Shown piece by piece: positions 22,855 to 35,280 of a stretch of 64,000 bases of DNA. Numbering within the stretch: the stretch's first letter is position 1; the number at the start of each line of letters is the position of its first letter. A program made the position numbers and the translations under genes. Location of the stretch: assembly GCA_021397845.1 (NCBI GenBank), contig CM038047.1:39783210-39847209 (forward strand), in the 5' to 3' direction. The notes below the pieces were generated by a model. It was not told where the DNA came from, ran no database searches, and saw only the letters and a list, made by a program, of their open reading frames with translations. This DNA is from Areca catechu (Eukaryota > Streptophyta > Magnoliopsida > Arecales > Arecaceae).

Positions 22855-23250
22855 GATGCTCTTCTTGCTCAAACTTTTACTGCTAAGGGCTTGAAATTTG
22901 ATTCTATTTTAATACCATAGGTGCTATTGCTGGCCTTACTACTACGCTTCTTGTTGGTTTGTATGTTCAAGTGAGGGCTTGAGTTTCCAACGGGGTTGGC
23001 ACCCATTTAGATTTTGAGTTAAACAGTAAAGAGCTTGTTGTTTACCATGTGCAGTCTCGCTTGTACCTTGGGCTTGGAAGGGATGGCTCGTTACCTTCAG
23101 ATTTTGCTAAGGTGCATTCAACACGGTGTACTCCTATCCACTCTCAGGTCTGGGTTGGTTGTGTTGCTGGTATCATGGCAGGTCTCTTTAATGTGAACGA
23201 ACTCTCTCACATTCTTTCAGATGTACAGTGCCAGAATGTGCCAGAATAGG
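22855..23250 (+). pseudogene. Fragment of a cationic amino acid transporter gene (CAT9-like), intron kept
   Basis: Exon pieces read DALLAQTFTAKGLKFDSILI, GAIAGLTTTLLVGLYVQ, then after an 84 bp GT-AG intron (22971-23054) SRLYLGLGRDGSLPSDFAKV, TPIHSQVWVGCVAGIMAGLF and NELSHIL. This corresponds to membrane segments in the middle of plant CAT transporters of the amino acid-polyamine family. The two exons join in phase 0. The intron shows the copy came from genomic DNA, not from mRNA. Both ends of the gene are missing, a frame break lies just before 22920, and the match is lost after 23230. Confidence 0.8.
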
Positions 23251-25189
23251 TCTCTTTGATCTGGCTTGTGCTTGCAACTGTGCTGACAAGGGAAGATGGC
23301 GAGCTATTCATGTATTGGCTTACAAAGGATTAAAACATTATAAATTTAGCCAGCCAAAAGAACTAGAAGAGATGGTGTAGGATATTAGTATTTTGCAGCC
23401 TAGAACCAGAAAGAATGCATGGAATCTGTGAGAAATGACTTGAAGAAAGTCTCAACTTAGAAGAATTGGCATATAGGAAAAATAGCTTATCTAGGATTGA
23501 TCCAGGTGAGCTCATATTTGAATAGGAACTGTTAGATGCTTGTTCAGAGATCTCCTATGGAGGATGAAGGTAGCTATGAGAGTGTTTGCTTTCCACAGCT
23601 GCACTTGATTATCGACAAGTGAGTGCCACATTTTTTGATGATAGTGGGCCATCCATGTTTCTAACTACTTGCAATATCAGTCTGATTAATTTAGTTACCA
23701 TTGCTTTTCCTTTCAGTAATGTGCATTCTACTTGACAAAGCATTGATAAGAAACAGGGTTGGTATTACAACAGTTAATATGGAACTAACATTGGGTTATA
23801 AATGTATCAAGAACCAACCATTTTGATGTTCAAAACTGAAAGCCTCATGATATGCTTGATAATTAGACCTCTTCATTTTCTTACATCTGGTGCTTATTCC
23901 CGTGTTAAGTTCTTGCATTCACTTTAAAATGGTTCTCAACTTTCAGGAATTTAGGGGATTTATATTTTCATGCAAATAAATTATGCATTACATAATTAAA
24001 TTACACGTTGAGTCGTGGGAATAGTAGTTGAACAATTTACAGATTTGACTTAAGTATTAAAGGCTAGATTTCTTATAGTTGTAAAGATTTGCTGAATAAC
24101 TGGAAGATCAAGGCACAGGATGCAAATAAAAGAAAATCTCTCAAAACATAATGTAGGGAAACCCAGTGAAGCTGTCCATTAATCAATATTTATAAAAAAA
24201 ATAGAGCTATTGTGGTCTTTTCATTCATTTAGATACTTTTCAGGTATTAGAAATGTTTTATGTGAGTTGATGGCATATATTTCTTACAGGATAACCTGAT
24301 GATGACTATTGCCAGCAGGGCCTTTTACTGCAGTGTAGATGAGATACTAGAAAAATAGCTTCATATCCGTAAGAAAGCACTTGGGGAAAAACCAAGCTTT
24401 CTTATGGTGAAACACCACCATCCAATTGATGCAGCTCATAATCTTATGCAAACTGGACTCAGTAATAAAGTGAAACTTTAAATTGTATTTCAAGAAGATA
24501 GTTTTTAACTCTTATAGTTATCTTTTTAGCTATCATCTCCTCAAATTGACAGCATCATGGTCTTTGCTTTTTATCTCTCATTATTGTCTGAGATAGGTCG
24601 ATTGATGCAACTCAAAGGTTTAAAAAAGTTTGTTACTAAGAGTTTTGCTAGGTTTAAGATTAAGTTTTCATTGGAATTCTACTCACATGTTCAATGGTAA
24701 GTCTGATTCTAGAAGTTATAATGTGATATCTGTTGGTTTGTGTTAGTATCACTAAACATTTTTTAAGTACTACTTGACTAATACAGTTGTCCATGGTAGT
24801 TAAATATGTAACAGTAATTCTTCTGATCAAAATTTACTTAATTTGAGGTCTTGTTTGAAAATTTCAATATTTGGCCATCTTGGGTTTTCTTTTCTTTTTC
24901 TTTTGAACTGTTTCTTTGTTAAGTTCCTTTCTTAGCAATGAATTACAACTTAAAATATTTGTGAATGTGACTCCATTGATGAATGTGGTTCCATAATTGT
25001 CTTGTTCAAGAATGGCACTGCTTCAAGTTCCTATTTAAGAAGATAGGTGCAGTGCTTGTAGAAGCTTAAACATGTTTTCATCTAATGGGATGGCACATCT
25101 TTAGTAAAACATGAATTAATGCTCAAAGTTTGTATTCAAAATGGGTTTTATGTTTGGTGAATGTGGTTCCATAAGTTTGTATTCAAAAT
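23251..25189 (+). other. Possible further gene-fragment sequence, unassigned
   Basis: Short coding-like pieces occur, for example around 24295-24480 (KKALGEKPSFLMVKHHHPID with a nearby stop) and 23280-23400. I cannot name a family. It lies between two blocks of the same satellite, so it may have been inserted or captured with the transporter fragment. Confidence 0.3.
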
Positions 25190-28100
25190 ATATGCAGTGT
25201 AATTTAACTGGGTAATAGGATTAGTTAATTATGTGCAGAACTAAATTAATATTGTGTAGTGATAACTTAACTATGTACAGAACTAATTTAACTATATGCA
25301 GTGTTAAATTAATTATGTCCTGGTTCAATTTAATTATGTGCCTTAGTAATTTAATTATATGGCAAATTTAGTTAATTATGTGCAGAACTTAATTAACGGT
25401 GTGTAGTGGTAAATTAATTGTGCAGAACTAATATAACTATATGCAATGTTAAATTAACTATATACTAGGTTTAGTTAATTATATGCAGCGGTAATTTAAA
25501 TATATATTCAGTGATAATTTGATTGTGCACCAGGTTTAGTTAATTATATACAGTGGTAATTTAATTGTGTACCATGTTGAGTTAATTATGTGCAGTGGTA
25601 ATTTAACTGTGCGCTAATTTAGTTAATTGTGTGAAAAACTAAATTAACTATATGTAATGATAATTTAACTGTGTACCATGTTTATTTTACTATGTCTAGT
25701 GCTAACTTATCTATGTACAATATTTATTTAATTATGTGCACAGTCAAATCAACTATGTACTATATTTAGTTACACCTACATGCAATACTATGGCACATTT
25801 TGCTAGTGGCATGTTCATTCTACCACTTTATGGAATACTATAATACATTTTGGCACTGGCATGTACATTCTGGCACTGTGTGCAGGACTATAGCACATTC
25901 TCTAATTATCAATAGCATGTAATACTATAGCATATTCTAGTACTGGTATGCAATACTACGGCACATTCTGGTACTAGTGTACACATTTTGGCATCGCTAT
26001 GTAACACTATAGCATATTTCCTTACTATCACTAGCACATAGTACTATAGCACATTTTCTAATTATGTGCTGGCTCATTTTAATTATATACAGTAGTAATT
26101 TAACTATGTACCAGGTTTAGTTAATTATTTATAGAACTAAATTAACTATGTGCAGTGATAATTTAACTATATGCTAATTTTAGTTAATTATGTGTAGAAC
26201 TAAATTAGTTGTGTGTAATGGTAATGTTATTGTGTACCAAATTTACTTAATTGTATGTAGAATTAAATTAACTGTATGCAATGATAATTTAATTATATAC
26301 TGGATTTAGTTAATTATGTGTATAACTAAATTAACCGTGTGTACTAGTAATTTAATTATATACCATATTTATTTTATTGTGTGCAGTATTGACTTAACTG
26401 TGTACAAGGTTAGTTAATTGTGTGAAGAACTAAATTAACTGTATACAGTGATAATATAACTGCATGCCAAGTTTAGTTAATTATGTACAAAACTAAATTA
26501 ACTATATATAGTGTTAATTTAATTGTATACCATGTTTATTTTAATGTGTACAGTGGCAACTTAAGTGTGTGACAATCAAATCAACTGTGTACCATGTTTT
26601 GTTACATAGGCATGCAATACTATAGCACATTCTACTATTGGCACATATATTCTATCATTGTATGCAATACTATAATATATTTTGGCACTGGCACATACAC
26701 TCTGGTACTGTATGCAAGACTATAGTATATTTCTTAACTATCAATGGCACCAAAATGATGGCACATTCTGGCACTAGTATGCAATACTGTAGCACATTCT
26801 GGTACTGGCATGCATATTCTGGCACCATTATGCAAGACTATAGCATATTCCTTTTTACTAACATGTAGTATTATAGCACATTTTCTAACTGTGTGCTCGC
26901 TTAATTTAATTGTGTATAGTGGTAATTTAATTCTGTGCTAAGTTTAGTTAATTATATGTAGAACTAAATTAATTGTGTGCAGTGATAATTTAATTATGTA
27001 CCAGGTTTAGTTAATTATGTAAAGAACTAAATTAACTGCATGCAATGTAATTTAATTGTGTATCAGGTTTAGTTAATTGTGTAGGATAAAATTAACTATG
27101 TGCAATAGTAGTTTAAATGTGTATTATGTTTATTTTACTATGTGCAGTGGTGACGTAACTATGTGCAGTGTTTATTTGTGTGCACAGTCAAATCAACTAT
27201 GTACCATGTTTAGTTACACTGGCACATACACTATAGCACATTCTAGTACTGGTATATTCATTTTGCCACTGTACGCAATACTATAGCACATTCCTATACT
27301 GGCACACACATTCTAGCATTGTACATAAGACTAGTAAATTTTCTAACTATTAGGCATGCAACACTATAGCACATTTTGGCACTGGTATGCAATACTATAG
27401 CATATTCTGGCACTACCATGCAATACTTCAGCATATTCTCTAACTGTCACTAGCATGCGGTACTATAGCACATTCACTAACTGTGTGATGGCTCAGTTTA
27501 AAAGTGTGCAAGATTTAGTTAATTATGTACAAAATTAAATTAACTGTGTGGTGATAATTTGATTGTGTATTGGATTTAGTTAATTATGTATAGCACTAAA
27601 TTAACTGTGCAGTGGTAATTTAATTATGTATCAGGTTTAGTTAATTATGTATAGAATTAAATTAATTATATATACTGATACTTTAATTGTGAACTAGGTT
27701 TAGTTAATTATGTGCAAAACTAAATTAACAACGTCTAGTGATAACTTGTTTACTTAATTGTGCATAGAACTAAATTAACTATATAGTGATAAGTTAATTT
27801 TATACCATATTTATTTTACCGTGTGCAGTGGTAACGTAACTGTTTGCAGTGTTTATTCTATTGTGTGCACAGTCAAATCAACTATATACCTTGTTTAATT
27901 ATACTCTTGCACAATACTATAGCACAGTCTGGTACTGGCATATACATTCTACCATTGTACGTAATATTATAGCACATTCTGATACTAGCACATACATTAT
28001 GGCACTGTTATGGAATACTATAGCATATTCTCTAATTGTCACTGGCATGCAGTACTATAGTATATTTCCTAACTATGTGCTGGCTAAATTTAATGTGTGC

Positions 28101-28690
28101 AATAATAATTTAATCATGTGTCAGATTTAGTTAATTATGTGTATAACTAATTTAATTATGTGCTAGCTTAATTTAATTGTATGCAGTGGTAATTTAATTA
28201 TATACCAGGTTTAGTTAATTATATGTAGAACTAAATTAACTGTGTTGTGGTAATTTAATTGTGTACCAGGTTTAGTTAATTATATGTAGAACTAAATTAG
28301 TTATGTATAGTGATAATTTAACTGTAGGTCAGGCTTAGTTAATTGTGCGTAGAACTAAATTAACTGTGTACAATGATAATTTAATTGTGCCATGTTTATT
28401 TAATTATGTGTATAACTAAATTAACTATGTACAATGATAAGTTAACTGTGTACAATATTTATTTTATTGTGTGCAATGGTAATGCAACTATGTGTAGTGT
28501 TTTTTTATTTATGTACATAGTCAAATCAACTATATACCTTGTTTAGTTATACCAACATGCAACACTATAGCAATTTTAGTATTGGCACATATATTCTGCC
28601 ACTGTATACAATACTATAGCACATTCTGGCTCTGACATGTATATTCTGGCATCATTATAGAACACTATATTCTATAATTTAAATAGATCC
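25190..28690. repeat. Satellite-like array with 21 bp register and 0.6-0.8 kb higher-order unit
   Basis: Module A is built of 21 bp submonomers in the order ttaattatgtgcagaactaa, ttaactgtgtgcagtgataa, ttaattgtgtaccaggttta, giving a 63 bp trimer repeated many times. Module B repeats actatagcacattctggc and actggcatgcaatac. The two alternate: the junction phrase tcaaatcaactatgtacc recurs at about 25744, 26576, 27188, 27873 and 28521, spacings of 832, 612, 685 and 648 bp. Open frames in it (for example 26638-26868) are low-complexity by-products. Confidence 0.85.
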
Positions 28691-28955
28691 CATAATCATG
28701 TTTGACATCATTCTATGATATCTCGAAAGGATTATATGATATTATAAAAAAATTTATGACATCTTGGTTTCCAAATAAGTTACAGAATCAGGTTTGGTAC
28801 CATTATATGATATCTCAAGAGAATTCTATGATATCCTAAGAGGATTCTGACATCTTGGTATCCAAATAGGTCTGACAATCTAGTTTGACATCATTTTATG
28901 GCATCCCAAGGGGTTGCTATGACATCCTAAGAGGATCTATGGCATGTGGCTAGTT
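28691..28955. repeat. Degenerate tandem repeat (tttgacatcattctatgat)
   Basis: About four copies of a block with gacatcattctatgatatc and atcctaagaggat alternate with ttggtatccaaatagg. It adjoins the satellite but has a different unit. Confidence 0.65.
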
Positions 28956-29500
28956 TGACGGCCATCGCAACTAGCGAAGTTGCGTGCCAGCATCCCAATT
29001 GCCCTCAGCACCGCCACCGTGCCCATCGCAGCTCCTATACCTCTGTGCAAGCTAGGACCTGCATGCTCGAGTGGATGGTGCCATCGCCAAATACCGTCAT
29101 CGCTGTTGCATAAGGATATGGCCATTCCAGTCTCCACCAATATGCCCGCTTGGATGAATGCCTGGACAGCACAATATTATGCGCCTGCATGCCTGTCGAA
29201 CTCGATAACAGTAAATGCGAGTAGGCTAGTCGGCTCGTTTTCGAAACCTACCATTATCGAAGCTGCCGCGCCATCCTTTGCCATCCCTCTCAAACAGAGA
29301 AGTGGAAGGAAGAAGAGAGAGAATAGGAGCCTACCTAATATTTTGGCATCTGCGGAGAATAGAAAAAAAGACTTGTTTTGGAGGGAAAAGGGCATTTTCA
29401 TTCTATATTGTTTTTTAAAATTTGGATTAGTTTTGACCAGTCGCATGCACCTTCGTTTTTCATTGCTTTATATGTCTGATTTGATATCGAAAGGATGAAA
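28956..29500 (-). other. GC-rich segment with open frames on both strands, unassigned
   Basis: Minus-strand frames (29446-29177 and 29140-28937) lie in line and could be parts of one exon. I do not recognise a protein family. It stands out from its AT-rich surroundings and may be another captured fragment. Confidence 0.3.
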
Positions 29501-30179
29501 ATTTTATCATACCATGCGAGTGCAACGTGACCCAATCAAGAAGTGTGGTGTGCACCACCATGTTGGATTTTCTACATCACCCCTCATGTACAAAGAATTA
29601 CTCTTTAGCATGGACCCGGTTCGAAGGCTGATTAAAATGAATAAAGGTTAGACTTGAGGCCTGATTCATGACTAGCTTATCCTCTTCATTGGATCACAGC
29701 CTGCACAACTCTCAAAATATTCAAAACTATCTCGTTCATCAGCTTGCATACATCATACATCTCAAAGCAAAATACGAGATCTCAAAGCGATATTTGTGAG
29801 ATCCACCGATGGATTCGCGCGAAGGATGGTTTGGTGAATGTATCTTTCGCGCGAAAGATACGGCACCCCTCAATCCCACCGCGGCGACGTCGGGAATCCA
29901 ATCTTCAACGCACGTGCCTTCGGCATCCGCACGTCACGAGGGCCGGTATCTGTTGACCTTTGACCGTGTGGACCAGAGAGGCTGGTGGATGGAACACGAG
30001 GAGTCCTTGACCCACCACCCACTCCGAGGACTTTCGCTCGACCTTATCCCCTCCAGGCCTGGTCCTTCCATGTGAGATTTTGAAGTCTGGATCAATTTTT
30101 TACTTCGTTTGTTTAATTTTGTTTGTTTGTTTGTTGCCACGTATTTAATAAAGCACTCATCCCCTCTTGTTTTCTCTTG
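29501..30179. other. Spacer with a GC-rich island and a perfect palindrome
   Basis: A GC-rich island spans about 29800-30075, with a TTGACC pair (W-box-like) near 29953-29965. No gene is recognised; the open frames here are not supported. Confidence 0.35.
29841..29860. repeat. Perfect 20 bp palindrome
   Basis: TATCTTTCGCGCGAAAGATA equals its own reverse complement. A related half-site, attcgcgcgaagga, lies 30 bp upstream. Confidence 0.9.
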
Positions 30180-30475
30180 GGGCAGACCAAAGGTGAGGCT
30201 CTTCTCTTGTAAGTTAAGTATACAGATTCGAGACATGATCTTTCGGATGACTCGATTAAATTTTAAAGTTTTTCGGACACATATAATTGGGGATGGAGTG
30301 GTTGATATTCCAGCACTGTAATGAGGCTAGGCTGACGTACTTATCGATTAGTGGGGAAGGCTTGTGTAAAATTGCAGTTGCATCGAACAAAAGTCTAGCG
30401 AGCTGGGGACCAGAATGGATAGCTACATCGGGATAAAACCCCCTATCCCTTTGTTTTACCAAAAAAAAAATAATC
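30180..30475 (+). mobile_element. SINE copy, sense orientation
   Basis: The B-box-like gattcgagacatgatc is followed by the family body (ctcgattaaatttta, gtaatgaggctaggctgacg, atagctacatcgggataaaa) and a poly-A tail at 30460-30470. The tRNA-like head is diverged. No clear target duplication was found. Confidence 0.7.
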
Positions 30476-31340
30476 AAAGTATAAAAATAGGGTAATTCTT
30501 TATCCACTGCGGGCGGAGCTGAGAAAATACAATCACAAATATCATTAGACCACATGAAGCTAACGAAAGCTCTATTTTTTAGCATATATTTAATATATAT
30601 AATTTTATATTTTTATTAAAATTTTTAAATAATAAAAATATTTTTTTATAAAAAATTATGATATCTGTTGATTGAATTATGACATCCAGTGGTCGATTTA
30701 TGATATTTCATATTCATAAGATATCATAAAACTAAGAGATATTTTTATTATTAAAAAATTTTAAAAAAATTGATGGTAAAAATATCTTCGATCTTATGTA
30801 AACATAGTTTAATAGCTTATTTATAAACGATATTATAAGAGAAGGATATTTTTATCATTTATTTTTTTTAAAAATAAATTGTATGCATTAAATGCATGTT
30901 TGAATGATGAAAATATCTTTTCTTACGACATCAGTTTATGAAAAGGATGTCATAGTCCTGTTCATAGAATGTTATAAGATTAATGGTATTTTTGTTATTG
31001 AAAAAAGTTCAAAAATTTTTCAATAACGAAATACTCTCGGTCTTATAACATCCTGTGAATAGGATTATGACGTCTTATTCATAAACATGTGTCATAGGGA
31101 AAAGATATTTTTGTCATTCCAAATTTTTAATAAAAAGTAAATTACAAGTATTAAATGCATGTTCGAATAATAAAAATGCCTGCCTTGTATGACATTCTTT
31201 TGTAAACATGATGTCATAATTCTATTCATAGCATGTCATAAGATGTGAGATATTTTTATTATTAAAGATTTTTAAACTTTTTTCAATAATAAAATATTCC
31301 TCGATCCTTTGATATTTTATGAATATAAGGATATTATAAG
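30476..31340. repeat. AT-rich degenerate repeat, about 250 bp unit
   Basis: Three diverged units centre near 30700, 30960 and 31220. They share atgtcataatcc-like, cataagat-like and agatatttttattattaaa segments. Arms with tttttcaataa and ttattgaaaa pair within units, suggesting small foldbacks. Confidence 0.5.
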
Positions 31341-31729
31341 CCGGCCATTAGGTGCCATGACCCAAGCTAATAGGTATCAATTTTTCATAAGAGATGGCCA
31401 TTTTTATGATTCAATTTTTTTTTTAAAAAAAGGTTAAACTGCAATATTGAATATATATTGAAAAGCGAGACTAATATGGCCTAATCAGGTTATATGGTAT
31501 ATTTTTCTTCATCGGGGTGGTGTACAGGGACTTTCTCATAAAAATATATTACCTCCAAAGCTTTTCCAGCCTCTAGAAGTGGAAACCACCATTAATAGTC
31601 TTTTTTGGGGGGGGGGGGGGGGAATAGAAAAGAATATGATATATTACCGCTACTCTGTTCTTGTACTGTTTGACTTGTCTTTTTTAAAATATTATTATCA
31701 TCAAATCACTCACCTCTAGAATCGCATTG
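31341..31729. other. Spacer with a 13-15 base G run
   Basis: A long G homopolymer lies at about 31607-31621. Nothing else is recognised. Confidence 0.4.
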
Positions 31730-32737
31730 CACCGGATGGTCTTGCTAACTTGTCTAGTGGGATGAGGTCTTACTCCTTGGCACCTCTCGAGTGGAGACTT
31801 ATAAAAATAGTTTCCCTTGACTGGTGGTTACCGGTGGGGACCCTCCGATGCTTAATTAAGTTAATAAGGAAAGTAAGATGGACAATAGCAGCCAGAGTTG
31901 AAAGTTATGATGGTGGCTCAATGAGCATGTGAGAGAGATGTGTAAATGTATCATACCTGATCGAGGGTCCCCTCTTACTAATTTGTAGTCATGCGAAATA
32001 ATTGAATGTCATTTGGGTGGTAGCCTTATCTGACATGTATAACAAATTTTGCTAAGATGGCGGGATCCTGTCCCTTGAATTTTTTTTGTTAGCACCTTTT
32101 TGTTATGATGGTTGGATATGTTGAATTTTTTTTGCCATGATCTGTGCTAGAACAGCTATGATCAGATAGATCGTCATCTACTCGGGCATCATGGATCCCG
32201 GGTAGGTAGTTGGCTTGGTCATTGCTAAAAGGAGGGGCTTGGTCTTATACTCAAGCACCTTCGACTTGGTTTACTCAGATAACTAATCAGTCTCGAGTAG
32301 GTAGTCAGTGGATGCATGTGGAGAGTGTTGTGCTAGTCAGACTCGGTAGATAGCAATTACTCGGCTTGGGAAGGAGTTGCTACTCGATCGGCTTTGTCTT
32401 CTCCTTACTAGTCTTCTTCCTGGTTAGGGGGAAGTAGTTGGCTTCGTTGTTTCCTTCCTAGTTGGTAGCTTGATTGACTTGAGTTGGATGTCTCAGTCTT
32501 TCATAACTGGTAGCGTAGTTGACGGTTCGGTAAGTAGTCGGTATCGAGTAGTTGGTACCAAGTAAGTGCTCAGTATGGAGGCTTGCAGCTACTCGACCAT
32601 GGCCCTCCTCGGTCGGTTGCCTATGGACTTCTCGGCACTAGGGTGCTCTAGTTATCCAGCATTCATGTCCATAGTCATCTATCGCCGCTCCAATTTAGTC
32701 ATCGGTCTGGTCGAGGCCGAATTTGATGGCCACAATA
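31730..32737 (-). mobile_element. LTR (probably solo or truncated) of the Tat-type family
   Basis: It ends on plus with cacaata followed by ttgtcccccactctt, the same polypurine junction as at 728 and 37843. Near its other end (31780-31990) it keeps the leader features of the family: ccggtggggaccctccgatg and gagggtcccctcttacta. Only a short interior stub follows, and no partner LTR is seen within several kb. The left boundary is approximate. Confidence 0.6.
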
Positions 32738-32789
32738 TTGTCCCCCACTCTTGAGTCCGAATCATTTTTGGATGAAGGAAGCAGAATCA

Positions 32790-34090
32790 CTTATTTGGCT
32801 GATAAGTCTATTAATTATCTCAATTTAACCATTAAAATATATATTAATTAATTATTATTTATTAAGAATTAATATTTTTTATAAATATTTTATAGAAAAG
32901 GAGCTCATAGATTGAAATTGCTCAATTTTTGGAGTCTAATGGTATAAACGGCACTCAAATTAGAGTCTGAATGGATCCAGAATCGAAGTTTAAAATTTAT
33001 TAAAGAAATTGCATGATTTTTGAAGTAGCCGGTCACTATGGACCGGTTGGCCAGTTCACAGCGAGGCTAGCTGGTCCATGGTAGCCATTGTTACTGGTCC
33101 ATGGGGCCGCTCTATGGACCAACCTCCTCCCGAACAACCATTTTCACTCGCCCATCATCGTCGGTTACCGGAGGAGTCACCGAGAAGCCGTAGGACTGTC
33201 GGATTAGCCGTACCTCCTCTAAAAACCATTGATTTCTCCCCTTTGATCGATTGTCTTCTTCCCATTATTTGACCAACACCACCGCCACAGTCCATTGCTG
33301 CCACTTGTCACTGCCTGCCTTTGCCTCCATCGTTTAAGCTCCGCTCCTCGTTGTCGAGAACCCCTATCGCCGGAAGGAGTCACCAAGGAGCCATCGGAAC
33401 TCCCTCTCGGTCTGATTTTTCTCCTAAATCCAAGTCACTGCCATCACCAAGCATTCTGCCCATCACCGTTTTCCACCCCTATCGTCGGTCGCCACTTTCC
33501 GCCACCCTCCGTCCACTCCACCAGCATCGGGAGAAGCTAGTCCAAGTTCCATTCAAAGAAGGAATCTGGGATGCAGCGAGGAGAGTCCAGATCAGACTCT
33601 GTTCACTCGAGAAGGAAGGAAGCATGATTCTCGATGCAAGCTAAAGCCTATGATGTAGAATGGATGGTTGAGAATTTTTCGTATAATATCTGACGGATCT
33701 TGAGCCCGATTGACTCCAAATTTGACAGGTGGAAGTCCTAAATGAGCTCTATAAAAAAGGACCACAGATAGTAGTGCAGGCATCAGTTTTGTTAGCAAAT
33801 TTATATTAATTTATTTTGTTTTTCTTGTTTAGATCATGGTAGTTTAGGCTTAGGAAAGAGAGAAATTATGGAGGGGATGCTGGCGGCAGCGATGCTGGCT
33901 AGACTCCTTCAACCTGGGATGAAGAAGAAGCTTGTACCTATGTTCTATCTCTTTTTTTGTACTTGATTTTATATAATAAAAATTGTTCTCTTTTCTCTAC
34001 CTTTTGAGTTATTTTTCTGATCGATGATTTGATCTAGCATACACGGCCTGTACCCTTTATTGACATGCTGTAATTTCTGGATACGGTATG
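32790..34090 (+). mobile_element. Possible solo LTR, Ty3/gypsy Tekay/Del-like
   Basis: The stretch contains ggatcttgagcccgattgac followed by tccaaatttgacaggtggaa, and a late tttaggcttaggaaagagag, which resemble chromovirus LTRs as I remember them. Boundaries, TG/CA ends and a target duplication were not found. The open frames inside (33078-33644) look like by-products of GC-rich DNA. It could equally be another repeat class. Confidence 0.3.
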
Positions 34091-34184
34091 TGTCTCAAAG
34101 AGGTAGATCATAGTATGATAGATTAGATCCCCAACCTTGCAAATCAATTAGATAGTTTATACTTTAGTGGACGTGTCGTGATCT

Positions 34185-34475
34185 CTAGGGAAGAAGACAC
34201 TGATGTCCCTGTGGAGGGCATCGACCGGGGGGGGTGGGCAGGAGAAAAGAAGGCAGGAAGAAGAAGACGGCGTCAGGGAAGAAGAAGCCAAGGGACAGGA
34301 AGGTGCCAGGAAGAAGATGGGGAAGAAGATGGCGTCGGGGGCAGGAAGGTGGAGCAGACAAGGCCGAGGGAGGCGAGGGTCCAGGAGAGCTTGTGGGCGA
34401 CGATGCCGGACTTGTTGACACTGGAGAAGAAGACGACGCTGGGGGCATCAAGGAGGGCCTAGGTGAAGGCCCTAC
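34185..34475 (-). pseudogene. Second captured fragment of arabinose-5-phosphate isomerase
   Basis: The minus strand reads APSVVFFSSVNKSGIVAHKL, SWTLASLGLVCSTFLPPT, corresponding to the SIS-domain start also present at 7501-7390 (VFFFSDIDKSGLITQKL). On the DNA level both share ctatggagggcatc-like and gaggcgagggt-like stretches. The frame then dissolves into purine-rich repeats (ggaagaagaag). It lies just downstream of a tRNA-Met primer site, inside a different, Copia-like element. Confidence 0.75.
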
Positions 34476-34606
34476 ACAATGGAGAGGGGAGCGGTGGCAA
34501 GGGGGGACGCTGTATGCGGGAGGCATCAGCGGCACTTAGGAAGAAAATGTGAATAGGATGAGAATAAGATGGAAATAGGATGGGAATAAGATGGGATAGG
34601 TTGACG

Positions 34607-34618
34607 GCTCTGATACCA
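34607..34618 (-). other. Primer binding site for initiator tRNA-Met
   Basis: The minus strand reads TGGTATCAGAGC directly after the LTR terminus ttcaaca. This is the classic primer site of many plant Copia elements. Confidence 0.8.
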
Positions 34619-34892
34619 TGTTGAATCAGAGGAGAAAAAGAAAGAAAAAATTATTATTATTAGTTTTCACATTCTAGCCATAGAGGTCATCTCTTTTTTT
34701 ATACAAGAATTTTATCCTTTGCAAGAAATGTTCATTCATGTTAATGGATAAACTGGAAAAGATCTATTCTTGATTATTACATAGATAAAAATTGGTTTAG
34801 ATTAGATTATCAATATTTATAAATTTTTTGATATTAAAATATTTTAATTATCTGGTATTTATATCTGTACTTCATTATTTATTATTACACCA
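34619..34892 (-). mobile_element. 5' LTR of a small Copia-like element
   Basis: On the minus strand it starts tggtgtaataataaataatg and ends gattcaaca, abutting the tRNA-Met primer site. At about 270 bp it is short. The matching 3' LTR was not found to the left, so the element is truncated after the isomerase fragment or after unrecognised sequence. The start could be 3 bp inside (tgtaataat). Confidence 0.65.
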
Positions 34893-35280
34893 ACTTAGTC
34901 ATGATCTGATCAAGATTGTATTGATAACCACAGTAGATGTTAACTCCGGCTCCGCGGTGAGTGGGGACAACAAACGGATAAGGAATGTCAGAAAAAGCTA
35001 AATGTTCAAATGTAATCCTGAGCAACAATGGGAACAGCTGCCAAGCTTACTAAAATAATTTAAGGACAAGCAAGATATATACAATATGGATTTTAATAAT
35101 TAGTTTTCTGTTTGTTGACCGGCTGTCGGCCTCATCCAAAAATTTCTCAGGTTGCAACCTGCTCCCTATCCGGCATCCACCGTATTCCATGGAGTCAACC
35201 ACACCTTTCTAATCAGGAGGCTCAAAGACCCCAATCTTAACACACGCACGTCTAAAATAACAAAAGCTGGCGCCCCGTTG
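34893..35280. other. Spacer without recognised gene
   Basis: Low-copy-looking sequence; no repeat or frame is supported. Confidence 0.4.

Noticed and set aside
25190..28690. CRISPR array
   Set aside because: Repeats are diverged and contiguous in a 21 bp register without unique spacers, in a plant nuclear context.
31607..31621. G homopolymer as a G-quadruplex signal
   Set aside because: A single uninterrupted run with no further G tracts nearby; homopolymer length is also uncertain in assemblies.
33078..33644. Overlapping Pro/Ser-rich open frames
   Set aside because: They overlap each other in different frames, show no family motif and lie in a probable LTR.
34203..34539. Plus-strand open frames rich in Gly, Arg and Glu
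   Set aside because: They are antisense shadows of the isomerase fragment and its purine-rich continuation.
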